Shown: one piece after another, positions 24,822-33,147 of the stretch | Layout: each line of letters opens with the position of its first letter | How positions within the stretch are numbered: the stretch's first letter is position 1 | Assembly: GCA_031276295.1 (NCBI GenBank) | Contig: JAISNI010000188.1 | Coordinates: 1 to 36,984 of the forward strand | DNA length: 36,984 bases | Direction of reading: 5' to 3' | Source: Treponema sp. | GTDB lineage: Bacteria > Spirochaetota > Spirochaetia > Treponematales > Breznakiellaceae | Notes under the pieces: generated by a model | Seen by the model: the letters and a program-made list of their open reading frames with translations, nothing else | Told to the model about the DNA's origin: nothing | Databases searched by the model: none | Program-made: the position numbers and the translations under genes

Positions 24822-25505
24822 TCAGGTCTCTCCCATAACGATACGCATGTGGTTCCGTATCTCCGCTTCCTGGGGCGCCATATCCAGGGCGCGGCGCAGC
24901 CAGGTACGGGCTTCCAGAAGATCGCCGCATTTGAAATAAGCCCACCCCAGAGAATCCAGATAGGCCGCGCTTTGAGGCTTACGATCAACCGCCCTGCGGC
25001 AAAGCCGGAGGCCGCGCAACAGATCCATATCGGTATCCACCAGGATAAACCCCAAACCATTCATTGCCGTAGTATTATTTTCGTCCAATTCGAGGGCTTT
25101 TTCGTATAGTTCTATAGCTTTTTTAGGCTGTTTTTGAAGCCATGCGGAAAAGGCCAGGGTAGTATAGAGTTGCACCGATTCAAAACCGCCTGCAACCAGC
25201 CGATTAAGCTCAAATTCAGCCATCTTAGAACGGCGCGTAATAACATAAATATAGGCCAGGGTCATACGGCATTGGTATACCCGCAGGGGATCCCGCCCGG
25301 CGGTAACTACCTGTTCCAGGTACAGCAGGGCATCATTGTACTTACCCACTTTTGTATAGCAAAGCCCAAGGTAATAGGATAATTCCGCGTGTTCATCCTC
25401 ATCAAACTTTTCGGCATTAACCAGCAAAAGCTCTTTCAAAGCCAGTTCCCATCGCTTTAAACGGTAAAGCCTGATGCCCTCCTTTAAAGTCCCCGAATCC
25501 GCCAT
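24822..25505 (-). CDS. TPR protein
   Basis: A 227-residue soluble protein made of tetratricopeptide repeats: YYLGLCYTKVGKYNDALLYL, AIELYEKALELDENNTTAMN (20 residues each) and YFKCGDLLEARTWLRRAL. TPR arrays serve as protein-binding scaffolds. The ATG at 25505 follows AAGGGG and comes 13 bases after surE; an open frame reaches 25577 but would overlap surE. The NHL/VWA gene follows after 15 bases. A partnership with that protein is inferred from position. Confidence 0.8.
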   Translation of the reverse strand: MADSGTLKEGIRLYRLKRWELALKELLLVNAEKFDEDEHAELSYYLGLCYTKVGKYNDALLYLEQVVTAGRDPLRVYQCRMTLAYIYVITRRSKMAEFELNRLVAGGFESVQLYTTLAFSAWLQKQPKKAIELYEKALELDENNTTAMNGLGFILVDTDMDLLRGLRLCRRAVDRKPQSAAYLDSLGWAYFKCGDLLEARTWLRRALDMAPQEAEIRNHMRIVMGET

Positions 25506-25518
25506 TTCACTACCCCTT

Positions 25519-26289
25519 TTACGGATGAACACCGAAATATGACGGGGAAGACGCCTGTCCGCATACCGGATGTACAAATACAGGGCTTACCGATACATAA
25601 TTCCGCTGCACCGCCTCAATATCGGATCCCGGTTCCCCCTTGAATGACGCGCTTCCCAGCTTCATAAAACAATAGATGGAACCGTCGGGAGCTTTCATTG
25701 TGCTTAATTCATCCCGGTAATGTTGTATACAGGGATATGTCGTAAGCATACCCAAGGGTCCATCCCTGGTATTCGGTATATTCACATTGATAAAGATATC
25801 TTTCGTGCACCTATCAATAAGCTCCGGCATTTTTTCCAGGATAAACGCTACCGCCATATCCCAGAAATACCCGTCGTTCTCATCTTTCCTGACGCTCAAG
25901 CCGCCGGCCAGCGAAAAGGCTATGGCGGGAACGCCCTGTAATACGGCCTGACGCGCCGCCGCCGCAGTCCCGGAATAGACAATATCCGTGCCAAGGTTAG
26001 CGCCCCGGTTTATCCCCGAAAGGATAATGTCAGGTTTTACCGGAAAGCCCCCCAGAACGGCAATCATAGCACAGTCCGCAGGATTCCCCGAACATGACCA
26101 GGTATTCAGGCTATGCTCGCGTATCCTGACCGGCGCATAGAGGAAAGAAATAGAATGGGAAACTCCCGAACGGTTTCCGTCCGGCGCCAGCATATAGATA
26201 GTATGTTTTCCTTCATCCCGCAGGGCTGCTGCAAGCCTCTGAATCCCTGCCGATTCAATTCCGTCATCATTTGTCAATAGTATATTCAT
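25519..26289 (-). CDS. surE: 5'-nucleotidase SurE
   Basis: A metal-dependent nucleoside monophosphatase, 256 residues. It starts MNILLTNDDGI with the Asp-Asp metal pair at 8-9 and has APDGNRSG (Asn/Ser loop), GNPADC, LSGINRGANLG and YSGTAAAARQA, all SurE signatures. GAGG lies four bases before the ATG. It heads the TPR and NHL genes and lies 65 bases after the GHMP kinase, so the four may be one transcript. Confidence 0.94.
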   Translation of the reverse strand: MNILLTNDDGIESAGIQRLAAALRDEGKHTIYMLAPDGNRSGVSHSISFLYAPVRIREHSLNTWSCSGNPADCAMIAVLGGFPVKPDIILSGINRGANLGTDIVYSGTAAAARQAVLQGVPAIAFSLAGGLSVRKDENDGYFWDMAVAFILEKMPELIDRCTKDIFINVNIPNTRDGPLGMLTTYPCIQHYRDELSTMKAPDGSIYCFMKLGSASFKGEPGSDIEAVQRNYVSVSPVFVHPVCGQASSPSYFGVHP

Positions 26290-26354
26290 GCGACCTCAGT
26301 TTTTTTACTCCAAAAATTGACCGTAGTTGAAGAAGCCTCTAAAAACTCCGGCTT

Positions 26355-27650
26355 TTAGAAGTTCTCCGTATTCGGCAGCGGATATGTTTCCTCCGGCTCC
26401 CCGGCATCGGGTAGTACGGTATCTTTTTCATCGTCAAACGAATTTTCGTTTTCCGTCCGTATCTCGGCTTCGGCCTTTTGAGGCTGGCCGGTTGGTGTAA
26501 TACGGCTGCCGGTGGAAAGTTTCACTTCATAAATAATAGGGTGAAAGCCGAAGATACGTTCATAATCTTCAAGCCGTTTCCTGTATTCGGGGATGGCATC
26601 TTCCCGTATTATCGTATAGGTACAACCGCCAAAGCCCCTGCCTGTCATGCGGGAGCCCAGAACGCCGTCAATCTCCTGCGCCCGTTTTACAAGCCAGTCT
26701 ACCTCAGGACAGGAAACTTCGTAAAGGTCCCGCAGGCTTTCGTGGGAGTGGGTAATTATCTTTGAAAGACTGCCGAAATCAGCCTTATGCAGGGATTCTT
26801 CGGCCTCGTTTACCCGGCGAAGTTCCTGAACTATATGCATACTCCGGCGGCGTATCTCTTCCGGCAGATTCCCCATTGATTCAACCAGATCCGCAGCGGC
26901 AAAATCCCTAAAACTTACCCCCTGCCTTTTGTACGAGAGCAGTTCCAAGCCTTTTCTTATATCCTGCCGCCGCTGTTTTAACTCATCCTCCACGCCAAGC
27001 CGGGGTACACGGGAATCCATGATAAGTATCTTGTACTTGGAAAGGGGGGATTTTACCCGCCTTACTTCCTGTGTTACCTCATCAATAATAAGAAACTGAT
27101 CCTTTTTGGCATGGAGGGCGATAATATAATCTATGGGCGTCGTTTTTTTCCCGAAAAAAACAGTCTGAGAAGCGGTTAAACGGTTTAACAGTTCCTTCTC
27201 GCCCATGCTGACCTGAAAAAAACCTTTTAAGGCGATAGCGGCGGCTACTTCAATAGCTGTAGAAGAGGCAAGCCCTACCTGCTGGGGTATATTTCCCACC
27301 AGGGTAAAATTGAGGCCCTTGGCCGGGTAGCCCAGCTCCGCAAAGACATGTATGGCTACCTTGATATGATTAGCCCACCGATCCTCCCGTTTGTATTTAA
27401 GGTTTACCAGAGTAGTACGCTTTCTTTCCCCCAGATCCGCCGCAAAGAAGCGGAGAGAATTATCTTTTCGCGGACTTACCGCCACACGGATGTACCGATC
27501 TATGGCGGACGAGAGAAATAATCCGGCCTTTGGCTCACCATGCTCACCCAGGTAATGAATCCTGCCGGGCGCCTCGGCTATGACAACAGGTTCGGATCGG
27601 TCAGCGTCTAACTCGTATTCTTTACGGTGGATGGGACCGATGTCCAACAT
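26355..27650 (-). CDS. Galactokinase-like GHMP kinase with altered signature
   Basis: A 431-residue GHMP-superfamily kinase. The N-terminal signature GRIHYLGEHGEPK (29-41) is in the place of the galactokinase GRVNLIGEHTDYN, so the substrate-contacting Thr-Asp-Tyr is Gly-Glu-Pro. The ATP loop VGLASSTAIE (125-134) is a variant of GLSSSAS, and the last motif SRMTGRGFGGC (333-343) is intact. The usual MDQ with catalytic Asp is replaced by PIDYIIALH (Asp174 may stand in). It may phosphorylate another sugar, or have lost activity. The last 45 residues are an acidic tail rich in Glu and Pro. Confidence 0.8.
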   Translation of the reverse strand: MLDIGPIHRKEYELDADRSEPVVIAEAPGRIHYLGEHGEPKAGLFLSSAIDRYIRVAVSPRKDNSLRFFAADLGERKRTTLVNLKYKREDRWANHIKVAIHVFAELGYPAKGLNFTLVGNIPQQVGLASSTAIEVAAAIALKGFFQVSMGEKELLNRLTASQTVFFGKKTTPIDYIIALHAKKDQFLIIDEVTQEVRRVKSPLSKYKILIMDSRVPRLGVEDELKQRRQDIRKGLELLSYKRQGVSFRDFAAADLVESMGNLPEEIRRRSMHIVQELRRVNEAEESLHKADFGSLSKIITHSHESLRDLYEVSCPEVDWLVKRAQEIDGVLGSRMTGRGFGGCTYTIIREDAIPEYRKRLEDYERIFGFHPIIYEVKLSTGSRITPTGQPQKAEAEIRTENENSFDDEKDTVLPDAGEPEETYPLPNTENF

Positions 27651-27696
27651 TCAAAACCTCACTACTGCTTTTACCTGAAATTAAAACAATAGCCAT

Positions 27697-27725
27697 ATAA
27701 TACAGGAAAACGCCGTAATATTCAA
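27697..27725 (-). promoter_or_regulatory. Promoter of the GHMP kinase operon
   Basis: TTGAAT (27720-27725) and TATTAT (27697-27702) separated by exactly 17 bases, on the minus strand. The leader of about 40 bases carries GTGAGG before the ATG at 27650. Confidence 0.7.
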
Positions 27726-27812
27726 CAAAAAAGGCGGATAAATATTTAAAATTTTAAAGGAATTTAAAGACGCACGCGCGGGGGTTACTATTGGGGATTC
27801 AGAGCGGCGGTT

Positions 27813-28493
27813 CTACCAGGCTTTCGCAGTACCCGGAGGACTCACGATATTCACCGTATCCCCGGACTGCTCTACTATATAAAAACCCTCTTTTAATCCG
27901 TGATCCTTTACATTCTCCGGTATTATCGCTCCCGCTACCGCCCCGTACAGCTTCCGCTTGTCCTGGTGCAGATCCGCATACTGCCGCAGTTTTTCCATCC
28001 GTTTTACATGATCCCGGATATCGTTGTTGTTCGGCTGGGTTTTAACCTCTACCGCCATCGCACAGTCCCCGTTTTCCAGAAATATATCGATTTCCGCATA
28101 GAGTTTGTGGATTCTGTCTTCTATCAGCACATTGGGGGAGGATTTTTCAAAAGTGTAACCCAACTGTCTGAATTTATTTTTCATGTTGGGGATCATCAGG
28201 TGTTCAACGACGCTACCTAATTTTTTGCCCAGTTCGCCCATTTTCCTGTCGAGTTCTTTCCCGCTTTCCTTTATGAGCCGCTCGGTCTCCTGAAACCTCC
28301 GCTCGCTTTCCGCCGTCCTCCGCTCAAACTCCTCCTTGGCTTTCTTGTCGGAATCGCTGATTATCCGTTTGATCTCCTGCCATTCCTCCCTGGACTTCCT
28401 GTCGGTCTCTTTGAACATTTCAGCGGTCTCCTTGAACATTGCCCAGACTTTTTCAAAATTCAGCCCGGTATTCTCTGATGATTGCATTTCCAT
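27813..28493 (-). CDS. Coiled-coil plus PD-(D/E)XK nuclease-fold protein
   Basis: A 226-residue protein. Residues 10-95 are charged heptads rich in Glu, Lys and Arg (long coiled coil). From about 95 on there is a DUF3782-like domain of the PD-(D/E)XK fold: the Asp in AEIDIF and, 13 residues later, Glu-Val-Lys (AVEVKTQ) make the catalytic pattern, and a C-terminal strand VAGAIIP follows. These proteins occur in many copies in spirochaetes and cyanobacteria and no target is established. GGGAG precedes the ATG and a TATAAT lies at 28515-28520. Confidence 0.8.
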   Translation of the reverse strand: MEMQSSENTGLNFEKVWAMFKETAEMFKETDRKSREEWQEIKRIISDSDKKAKEEFERRTAESERRFQETERLIKESGKELDRKMGELGKKLGSVVEHLMIPNMKNKFRQLGYTFEKSSPNVLIEDRIHKLYAEIDIFLENGDCAMAVEVKTQPNNNDIRDHVKRMEKLRQYADLHQDKRKLYGAVAGAIIPENVKDHGLKEGFYIVEQSGDTVNIVSPPGTAKAW

Positions 28494-28514
28494 CTTTTAC
28501 GCTCCCTTTATATT

Positions 28515-28520
28515 ATTATA
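28515..28520 (-). promoter_or_regulatory. -10 box of the PD-(D/E)XK gene
   Basis: A TATAAT on the minus strand, about 20 bases before the start codon. The -35 position falls at about 28538-28543, overlapping the left arm of the 19-bp inverted repeat. Confidence 0.5.
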
Positions 28521-28539
28521 CCCGGCAGGGAATGAAAAA

Positions 28540-28631
28540 GTCCACGGATTACACAGATCAATCGAACTAAAATCCGGCGATTTTTTTACCTTAGCCTTTC
28601 TTAATCCGTAAAATCCGCGTAATCCGTGGAC
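28540..28631. repeat. 92-bp inverted-repeat element
   Basis: GTCCACGGATTACACAGAT (28540-28558) and its reverse complement with two differences (28613-28631) enclose 54 bases. The right arm is preceded by related AATCCG units (28602-28625), giving a short direct-repeat run. No coding frame. It has the look of a small non-autonomous repeat. Confidence 0.7.
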
Positions 28632-28695
28632 AAATTTTCCACCTTCCCCGGCGGTTAAGTTCCGTTAATTTATAGAATTATCTATATCTATTAAA

Positions 28696-30030
28696 TTACG
28701 TATCCGAAGACCGTAGTATCTGCGGGGTTTTAGGATCACTTATGTCAATCTCAAAAACCCTGACTGCGGCATCTCCGTAATTCGTAACGATGTACATTTT
28801 ACCGCCGGACCAGCCTGCAATGTACTGAGGGTTATTGTAAGAGATATCGTCCCCATGAGATTCAGAAAAAGAGTCAATTGAGCCAATTTTCTCACCCGTA
28901 CCGGCATCCGCAATAATAAGCTGGCCGTCGTCATCAGTGTTTGATGTAATGATATAGACATTTCCCTTAATAACACGGACATCCCAAATCCTACGATCCT
29001 CATCCGTCTGGTAAGAAAATTTTATATCCACCTTTAACTGATTGTCGACTACTTCGCCTTTTATAAGGGAAGAGGGAGGTGTAGTTGCATCCTTATCCTC
29101 AACACCCTTAACAACTCCCAAATAAATTTTCCCTTCCAAGTCTACGGCTATTGACCGAGACTCATACACTGATAATGTTGGTAATATTATACCGGAAGGG
29201 AGTGAAATATCTTCTTGTAAAGAAGCGTCTTTATTCCAAATATCATGCCGGAATATTTTATTTGGAGCCAAATCTTTGCAAATGCTGTATAGTCCATTAC
29301 TGATTGGGTCCCAAGCTATATCATCAGCCACCTTTGTCTTGTCTGAATATAGCGATGTAATAAGGGTATCTATCTTCCCCCCGTCTTTTGGCTTATCAAG
29401 ATAGGCAATGTTTTTCGCGTTACTAAAATATAGCATCCGCCCAGGACCGTCTAAATCAAACTTAAAAGGAAAGTTTTCTGGCTTGAAAGTCAGATCATGA
29501 CCGCTTCCCAGTGAATCAAAATTATCGGAACTTCTTGCCTGATACGGCTTACCGCCGCCATTGGAGGGTTTAAGATAGATTATATCCCTTTCATTGACAA
29601 CAAGCTGGACTTTCACGTTTGTAACGCCGCTGGCTTCCACACTGAAAGGAGCGCTCAGGCCGTTGTAAGACTGGGCAAAAGTTAGCGGCTTTGTTTTTTT
29701 ACGATCTATTTTCCCTTCAAACTCAAGCCGGTAACCGCTACCGACAGGGACTTCCATGCTATAAGGTCCAGAGGTAAATTTTTTTTCGGTGATAACGGTA
29801 TTACCGTCCTTAACGGTAAGCGTTACCGTCTCAAAAACCAGTTCCCCTGCCTGCGGCCATGTATCGGAGTACGCGGAACGGCCCTGATCGCCTAAGGAGA
29901 CGGTAACGGTCCCCTGTCCGTCAAACGTTTGATTACAGGAAATACCCGTAAGGGCCGGCAACAAAATAGACAGGGCTATTCCCACCTTGCAAAGAAACGA
30001 ATTTCGCCTAAAATATCGTTTATCATTCAT
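28696..30030 (-). CDS. Putative lipoprotein with beta-propeller-like body
   Basis: A 444-residue protein. An N-terminal hydrophobic segment ends in LTGISC-N, a relaxed spirochaete lipobox with Cys at 32. A domain starting TVTVSLGDQGRSAYSDTWP is followed by repeated strands such as ISNGLYSICKD, IYLGVVKG and VYIITSN that look like a propeller. No close family recognised. It has its own likely promoter (TATAAT at 30154-30159) and a leader of about 120 bases, and follows the FecR-domain gene. Confidence 0.65.
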   Translation of the reverse strand: MNDKRYFRRNSFLCKVGIALSILLPALTGISCNQTFDGQGTVTVSLGDQGRSAYSDTWPQAGELVFETVTLTVKDGNTVITEKKFTSGPYSMEVPVGSGYRLEFEGKIDRKKTKPLTFAQSYNGLSAPFSVEASGVTNVKVQLVVNERDIIYLKPSNGGGKPYQARSSDNFDSLGSGHDLTFKPENFPFKFDLDGPGRMLYFSNAKNIAYLDKPKDGGKIDTLITSLYSDKTKVADDIAWDPISNGLYSICKDLAPNKIFRHDIWNKDASLQEDISLPSGIILPTLSVYESRSIAVDLEGKIYLGVVKGVEDKDATTPPSSLIKGEVVDNQLKVDIKFSYQTDEDRRIWDVRVIKGNVYIITSNTDDDGQLIIADAGTGEKIGSIDSFSESHGDDISYNNPQYIAGWSGGKMYIVTNYGDAAVRVFEIDISDPKTPQILRSSDT

Positions 30031-30153
30031 CCTACTATCTCCCTACAGTGTAGTAACTAAACCTACAAGACCGCTTCCCGTGTAAACACGACGCGGTCAA
30101 ACTTATATTTGGAAGCAATAATCCGTCTGCCTCCGTATGAGTACCAAACAGGC

Positions 30154-30159
30154 ATTATA
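30154..30159 (-). promoter_or_regulatory. -10 box for the lipoprotein gene
   Basis: Perfect TATAAT on the minus strand, with TGTGGA 17 bases upstream, a weak -35. It overlaps the end of the FecR-domain gene and the following leader, so the lipoprotein could be expressed separately. Confidence 0.45.
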
Positions 30160-30163
30160 GAAT

Positions 30164-30844
30164 TCAAAAAAACACGTCCACATTAACGGACGGCGGCGTC
30201 TCAACCGGAACGGCAACAGGAGTTGGAACAACCGGAACGGCAACGCTGCCCAGCCCTACGGGCAAGGACGGGTAGAGTTCGCTTCCCCTTGCATTTGCCG
30301 AAGACACTTTTCCTTTAGCGCCTACCGTGGCTGAACGGCCTGCATTTACCTGGGTTGTTTTGCCGCTGTTATTCACCAAGGCAACCGCACCCTCTATAAC
30401 GGTCAGTTTTTTGGTGTCTAAACTAAATTCCGTGCCGCGTACCGAAGCGGTAGCAGAAGGGCTGCGCACGGAAAATTCTATCTTCCCGCCTTCCGGAGCC
30501 TTAACTTCCGCCCGTATGGTACCGGCCGGCATGGACAGCTTTACCTGTTCCTGACCGCCGCCCCGGCTGATCTCTTCGACGCTCAACCGTGTAAGGGCGC
30601 GGACGGTAACTTTCGACCTTCCTATAGTAAGAACCGCGCTGCTTTTAAAGCTCGTTGATACCTGATCGTCTTTTTTTAGGGTCATACCCTTCTGAGCGGC
30701 AATCCAGGAAGCGGAATTAGCTGTTTTTACTTCAACCTTACCGGTTATTTCGTCAATCCTGGTTACAATTTCCTCCGCACACAGGGTTGAAAGCGTAAGA
30801 CAGAGCGTCGTAACACATACCGATAAAAAAACCAATTGTTTCAT
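30164..30844 (-). CDS. Secreted FecR-domain protein
   Basis: A 226-residue protein with a cleavable signal peptide (residues 1-23, TLCA-EE) and a FecR fold: ITGKVEVKT, GMTLKKDDQVST, SSAVLTIGRSKVTV, VRSPSATASVRGTEF and VIEGAVALVNN, ending in a Pro/Val-rich tail. Classical FecR is an anti-sigma factor with a membrane helix; this one has no such helix and no sigma factor gene nearby, so an envelope structural or binding role is more likely. GAGGAG precedes the ATG, 16 bases after the barrel gene. Confidence 0.85.
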   Translation of the reverse strand: MKQLVFLSVCVTTLCLTLSTLCAEEIVTRIDEITGKVEVKTANSASWIAAQKGMTLKKDDQVSTSFKSSAVLTIGRSKVTVRALTRLSVEEISRGGGQEQVKLSMPAGTIRAEVKAPEGGKIEFSVRSPSATASVRGTEFSLDTKKLTVIEGAVALVNNSGKTTQVNAGRSATVGAKGKVSSANARGSELYPSLPVGLGSVAVPVVPTPVAVPVETPPSVNVDVFF

Positions 30845-30860
30845 TGTCTTCTCCTCGAAA

Positions 30861-32057
30861 TTAAAGCGAAATAATCAATGACAGCGAAACCTGCCACAGT
30901 GTTTTTGCATCAGAATTAAATGCGTTGCCAAGCTGAGGTAAAAAAGCCCCTCCGCCAACGGTAACGAGCAGATCGGAAAACGGCGCCCAAATACAATTTC
31001 CGTAGATTTCGGCCCCAAGGAAATACGGATTATCTCCGGTATTATATTTAAGATCGGTCGTTTGGTAGGTTTTTTCATCAAGACGGAAAAAATAATCGGC
31101 GGACATATCTATGGAAAGGGCGTCTATAAGACGAAAAGTATAGACAAGACGGGCATCGGCCGTGCCTGAAAGTTTTGCCTTGAGGATAGTTCCCTGAGAA
31201 GGGGCATTGACAGGCAGAAAAGGCTTCATGGCATCGTTCCATTCACCGGAACCGGCGCGGAAACCCATAAGCAGACGGTCTTCTATTTCAGTAGGGAGGT
31301 AATAGGTAAAGTCTGCCGCGGCCGCGGCGGAAACCCCTGTAAAAGACCAATCGTCTTCGGCAAAACCGCATACACCGGACAATCCGATATCAAAAGCGCC
31401 CCCGATGACGATATCCGCATGAAGAAAAATATACTGGGAGTCCACACGGGACGAACGGGTATCAAACTGGGCAAGACCGCCCGCGGATAAGGAGTGGGCC
31501 GATTCCAGAATACCGGGGAAGAGAACCTCGGCGTTAAGGAAGACACGGGGAGCGGAAAGATACTGCTCCGTTTTAGCATAATCGGCTCTATCGTTTTGGG
31601 AAAGGCTGATTCCGGCAGTTTCCTTATACAAGAGGCCCGAATAGTAAGCTCCTATGCCGATATCCAGTTTATCAAGGACAATGCCGGCCTTCAGCCCGTC
31701 AAAAAGGCCGGCTGCGATAAGGGACGACGATTCCGTCAGGGAAACCCGCCCTATATTCAAGGTAAGAACGTCGGCCGGCCTCCACGTCAGTTCTGTACGG
31801 CCAAGTTCGGGGATCAAGAGGCCGGGTACCACCGGATTAACCTCCCGATCCGGCTCTACTTTCAGGTTGAGGCTTCCTGAAATATAGAGATCCATATCAT
31901 CCCCAAACAGGAAAGACGCCCAAGGCTGTATGTTTTCGGTATAGAAGAAACCGTCCTGTGAAAATTTGGGAGTCTGATTGAAAAGTACGCCCCAATCAAG
32001 GGCAAAAAGACCGGCAGACACCGTCAGAAAAAGTACCAGAACAAGAATTCGTTTCAT
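30861..32057 (-). CDS. Putative outer-membrane beta-barrel protein
   Basis: A 398-residue protein with a signal peptide (residues 1-19, SAGLFA-LD). The body is built of alternating amphipathic strands, many ending in aromatic residues, such as LDIGIGAYYSGLLY, VFLNAEVLFPG and LLMGFRAGSGEW, and it closes with WQVSLSLIISL. This is the pattern of an outer-membrane barrel or porin. The ATG at 32057 follows GGAG and comes one base after the upstream stop. An earlier frame to 32189 would overlap that gene and is rejected. No family name is certain. Confidence 0.65.
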   Translation of the reverse strand: MKRILVLVLFLTVSAGLFALDWGVLFNQTPKFSQDGFFYTENIQPWASFLFGDDMDLYISGSLNLKVEPDREVNPVVPGLLIPELGRTELTWRPADVLTLNIGRVSLTESSSLIAAGLFDGLKAGIVLDKLDIGIGAYYSGLLYKETAGISLSQNDRADYAKTEQYLSAPRVFLNAEVLFPGILESAHSLSAGGLAQFDTRSSRVDSQYIFLHADIVIGGAFDIGLSGVCGFAEDDWSFTGVSAAAAADFTYYLPTEIEDRLLMGFRAGSGEWNDAMKPFLPVNAPSQGTILKAKLSGTADARLVYTFRLIDALSIDMSADYFFRLDEKTYQTTDLKYNTGDNPYFLGAEIYGNCIWAPFSDLLVTVGGGAFLPQLGNAFNSDAKTLWQVSLSLIISL

Positions 32058-32058
32058 G

Positions 32059-32508
32059 TTAATTCTCCAAATGCAAACTGATCTGACCGAGCATATAGAG
32101 AAATGTTTCTCCCGATACTGTTTGCGAGGGATCGGTTCTCCCGGTGATGATATTTTTTGACACGAGTTCGCGGTAAGCGTAACGATCACCGGGAAACAGT
32201 GAATAGAAGATACCCCCTTTCAGATCAAAGGCTTTCATAAGGAGAAAGGAAAGGGAGCCTAAAGTAACGGGAGCGGTATTCTTCTGCTGAAAACGGCCGT
32301 CCTTTTCAAGCTCATCCTTCAACTTCCCGGAAAAATCCGCCTTTGCCTCCTGACCGGCATTCTGTTCGGCTGCTTCAATGGTAAAGATCAATGCCTGACC
32401 ATAGCTTAACTCAACGGTTTTTAGAAGATTGTCTATAGAATTGGCGGTCTGGGCCGACAAGAACTGGGTAAAAAATATTAAAACAGAGAAAATACATAAT
32501 TGTTTCAT
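32059..32508 (-). CDS. Small exported protein of unknown function
   Basis: A 149-residue protein with a signal peptide (residues 1-19, FLSA-QT). The mature part is helical and acidic/basic, with AIEAAEQNAGQEAKADF-type sequence and a final SGETFLYMLGQISLHLEN. No family recognised. The gene opens the operon with the barrel and FecR-domain proteins; AAGGAAG lies before the ATG. It may be a periplasmic partner of the barrel protein, inferred from order only. Confidence 0.7.
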   Translation of the reverse strand: MKQLCIFSVLIFFTQFLSAQTANSIDNLLKTVELSYGQALIFTIEAAEQNAGQEAKADFSGKLKDELEKDGRFQQKNTAPVTLGSLSFLLMKAFDLKGGIFYSLFPGDRYAYRELVSKNIITGRTDPSQTVSGETFLYMLGQISLHLEN

Positions 32509-32530
32509 TCATAACTTCCTTAATTGTAGT

Positions 32531-32536
32531 ATTATA
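32531..32536 (-). promoter_or_regulatory. Extended -10 promoter of the envelope operon
   Basis: TGATATAAT on the minus strand (TATAAT at 32531-32536 with TG extension). No good -35 at 17 bases; TTGCTG lies 19 bases away. The leader is about 15 bases. Confidence 0.55.
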
Positions 32537-32760
32537 TCAAAATAACTTCATTTTCCAGCAATTTCAAGATACCTTTGACGGCCTTTTCTTAAAACACTGC
32601 CCCCTCGCTATTCTATTCTGATAAAAAGGGTTTTGAGGAGACAGAACCGATCCGTGATACACAGATCCGCGCCCCTCCTCATGCCGCCATTACACGCAAT
32701 GACCTCCATACCCTTTTCGTTTACCTTTCGATTGCGGATTTCAGGTTCCGTAGCGGCGAT

Positions 32761-33129
32761 TCATTTATGACTTTTTATATAATCAATGTATTTCTCAAGG
32801 GAACGGTCAAAGGAAGACTTAATGAGGAACCCCGCGCTAAAACTGCTTTCGGTACTTTGAACCCAGCGGACTTCGACCTCCAACTCAAAGAGGGGGATCT
32901 GGGCGGAAGCCTCGGGTTTAATCTGCATGATATAATGCTCGCCTATGGTGATCGCCGCGTAAGTTCTGCTTTCCATACGGAATCCGCCGAGGCTGATATT
33001 TCTTATGACGGCCTCGCCTTCAAATCCGTTAATACAGAGTCGGGCTACAGAAGTATAGCGGGGAGCCCGTACCGTTGTTTCATTAGAAGAAACACCGTTT
33101 GCTGTCTTTTCCTTGTTCATAAAAAGCAT
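32761..33129 (-). CDS. PilZ-domain protein
   Basis: A 122-residue protein of the PilZ family, which binds cyclic di-GMP. It shows an Arg-containing loop (VRAPRY), then the conserved NISLGGF in the D/N-x-S-x-x-G position, and the strand VEVRWVQ. A single domain with no output domain implies action through a partner. AAGGTGAGG lies six bases before ATG 33129; the GTG at 33141 lies inside that site and is not the start. It follows the chemoreceptor by 18 bases, so both probably serve motility. Confidence 0.85.
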   Translation of the reverse strand: MLFMNKEKTANGVSSNETTVRAPRYTSVARLCINGFEGEAVIRNISLGGFRMESRTYAAITIGEHYIMQIKPEASAQIPLFELEVEVRWVQSTESSFSAGFLIKSSFDRSLEKYIDYIKSHK

Positions 33130-33147
33130 AATATTCCTCACCTTATA

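Noticed and set aside
30327-30554. Plus-strand frame opposite the FecR-domain gene
   Set aside because: Shadow frame without motifs.
32635-32690. Possible extra copy of the AATCCG-type repeat and a 7-bp stem upstream of the envelope operon
   Set aside because: Only short matches (ACACAGATC, ATCCGCG) are shared with the element at 28540, too few to claim a copy.
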